Positions 14,211-14,305 of a stretch of DNA of 14,305 nucleotides are shown here, piece by piece. Each line of letters starts with the position of its first letter. The stretch's first letter is position 1. The notes under the pieces are model-generated. The model was not told the DNA's origin. It made no database searches and was given only the letters and a program-made list of their open reading frames with translations. Source of the DNA: JASSUD01 sp031963365 (GTDB taxonomy: Bacteria > Pseudomonadota > Gammaproteobacteria > Burkholderiales > Burkholderiaceae); contig JASSUF010000058.1 in the NCBI GenBank assembly GCA_031963365.1, positions 1 through 14,305 of the forward strand. The letters are read 5' to 3'. The translations under genes and the position numbers were made by a program.

Positions 14211-14305
14211 TAAGAACCTGTTTAGAGTCTCCCAAAAGGGCCCATCTTCAGGGTCGTGCGGTGCTCGGGATCCTCACTGTACTTAAGTACAGTTCCGGTC
14301 CCTGT
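14211..14305. mobile_element. Related TA-flanked element with a different tip (partial)
   Basis: From 14231 to the window edge the sequence matches the reverse complement of the 12149-12286 element, including CCCAAAAGGGCCCATCTTC and the central palindrome TGTACTTAAGTACA (14278-14291). The outer tip (14213-14230, AGAACCTGTTTAGAGTCT) differs completely from the GGGCGTGTCC tip, yet is also preceded by TA at 14211-14212. The flank and tip form an 8-bp inverted pair, AGACTCTA/TAGAGTCT. The right end lies beyond the window. Confidence 0.65.

Noticed and set aside
1..14305. CRISPR arrays, tRNA or rRNA genes
   Set aside because: No regularly spaced repeats and no cloverleaf or rRNA-like sequence were seen on either strand.

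Overview
The window looks like chromosome from a Burkholderiales bacterium of moderate GC. The TrpB, RplS, TrmD, KdpA and KdpB proteins resemble Burkholderia-type homologues. Several housekeeping proteins carry extra low-complexity insertions, the locus order is scrambled, and small TA-flanked inverted-repeat elements sit between genes. Together these suggest a reduced or host-associated relative, for example the fungal endosymbiont lineages near Mycoavidus, Glomeribacter and Mycetohabitans. That placement is an inference from family resemblance; no rRNA is present to confirm it. Every confident gene lies on the minus strand, so transcription runs from high to low coordinates.

Right-hand block (about 10.7-14.3 kb): rimM, trmD and rplS encode ribosome and tRNA maturation functions and ribosomal protein L19. 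They are followed by trpF of tryptophan biosynthesis. A 138-bp TA-flanked element with 40-bp inverted ends lies between trmD and rplS. A further end of the same family abuts rplS so closely that it supplies the last base of the rplS stop codon. A related element with a different outer tip runs off the right edge of the window.

Central block (about 1.4-10.45 kb): a kdp high-affinity K+ uptake locus. kdpF (30 codons, easily missed) overlaps kdpA and is followed by a strong intrinsic terminator. Between kdpA and kdpB, where these genes are normally adjacent, lies an AT-rich island of about 1.7 kb with two small genes of unknown function. One begins MGGGCIS, which resembles the acylated N-terminus of some type III effectors. 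kdpB and kdpC follow, then a 54-bp palindromic element, then a kdpD that ends exactly where the histidine-kinase core should begin. No kdpE is present.

Left-hand block (1-1.3 kb): trpB, and the first codons of a further gene. In Burkholderia trpF and trpB are normally neighbours, so here the whole kdp locus sits between them.

The points most worth attention are the kdp operon split by candidate effector-like genes, the kinase-less KdpD, and the family of TA-flanked elements around rplS.
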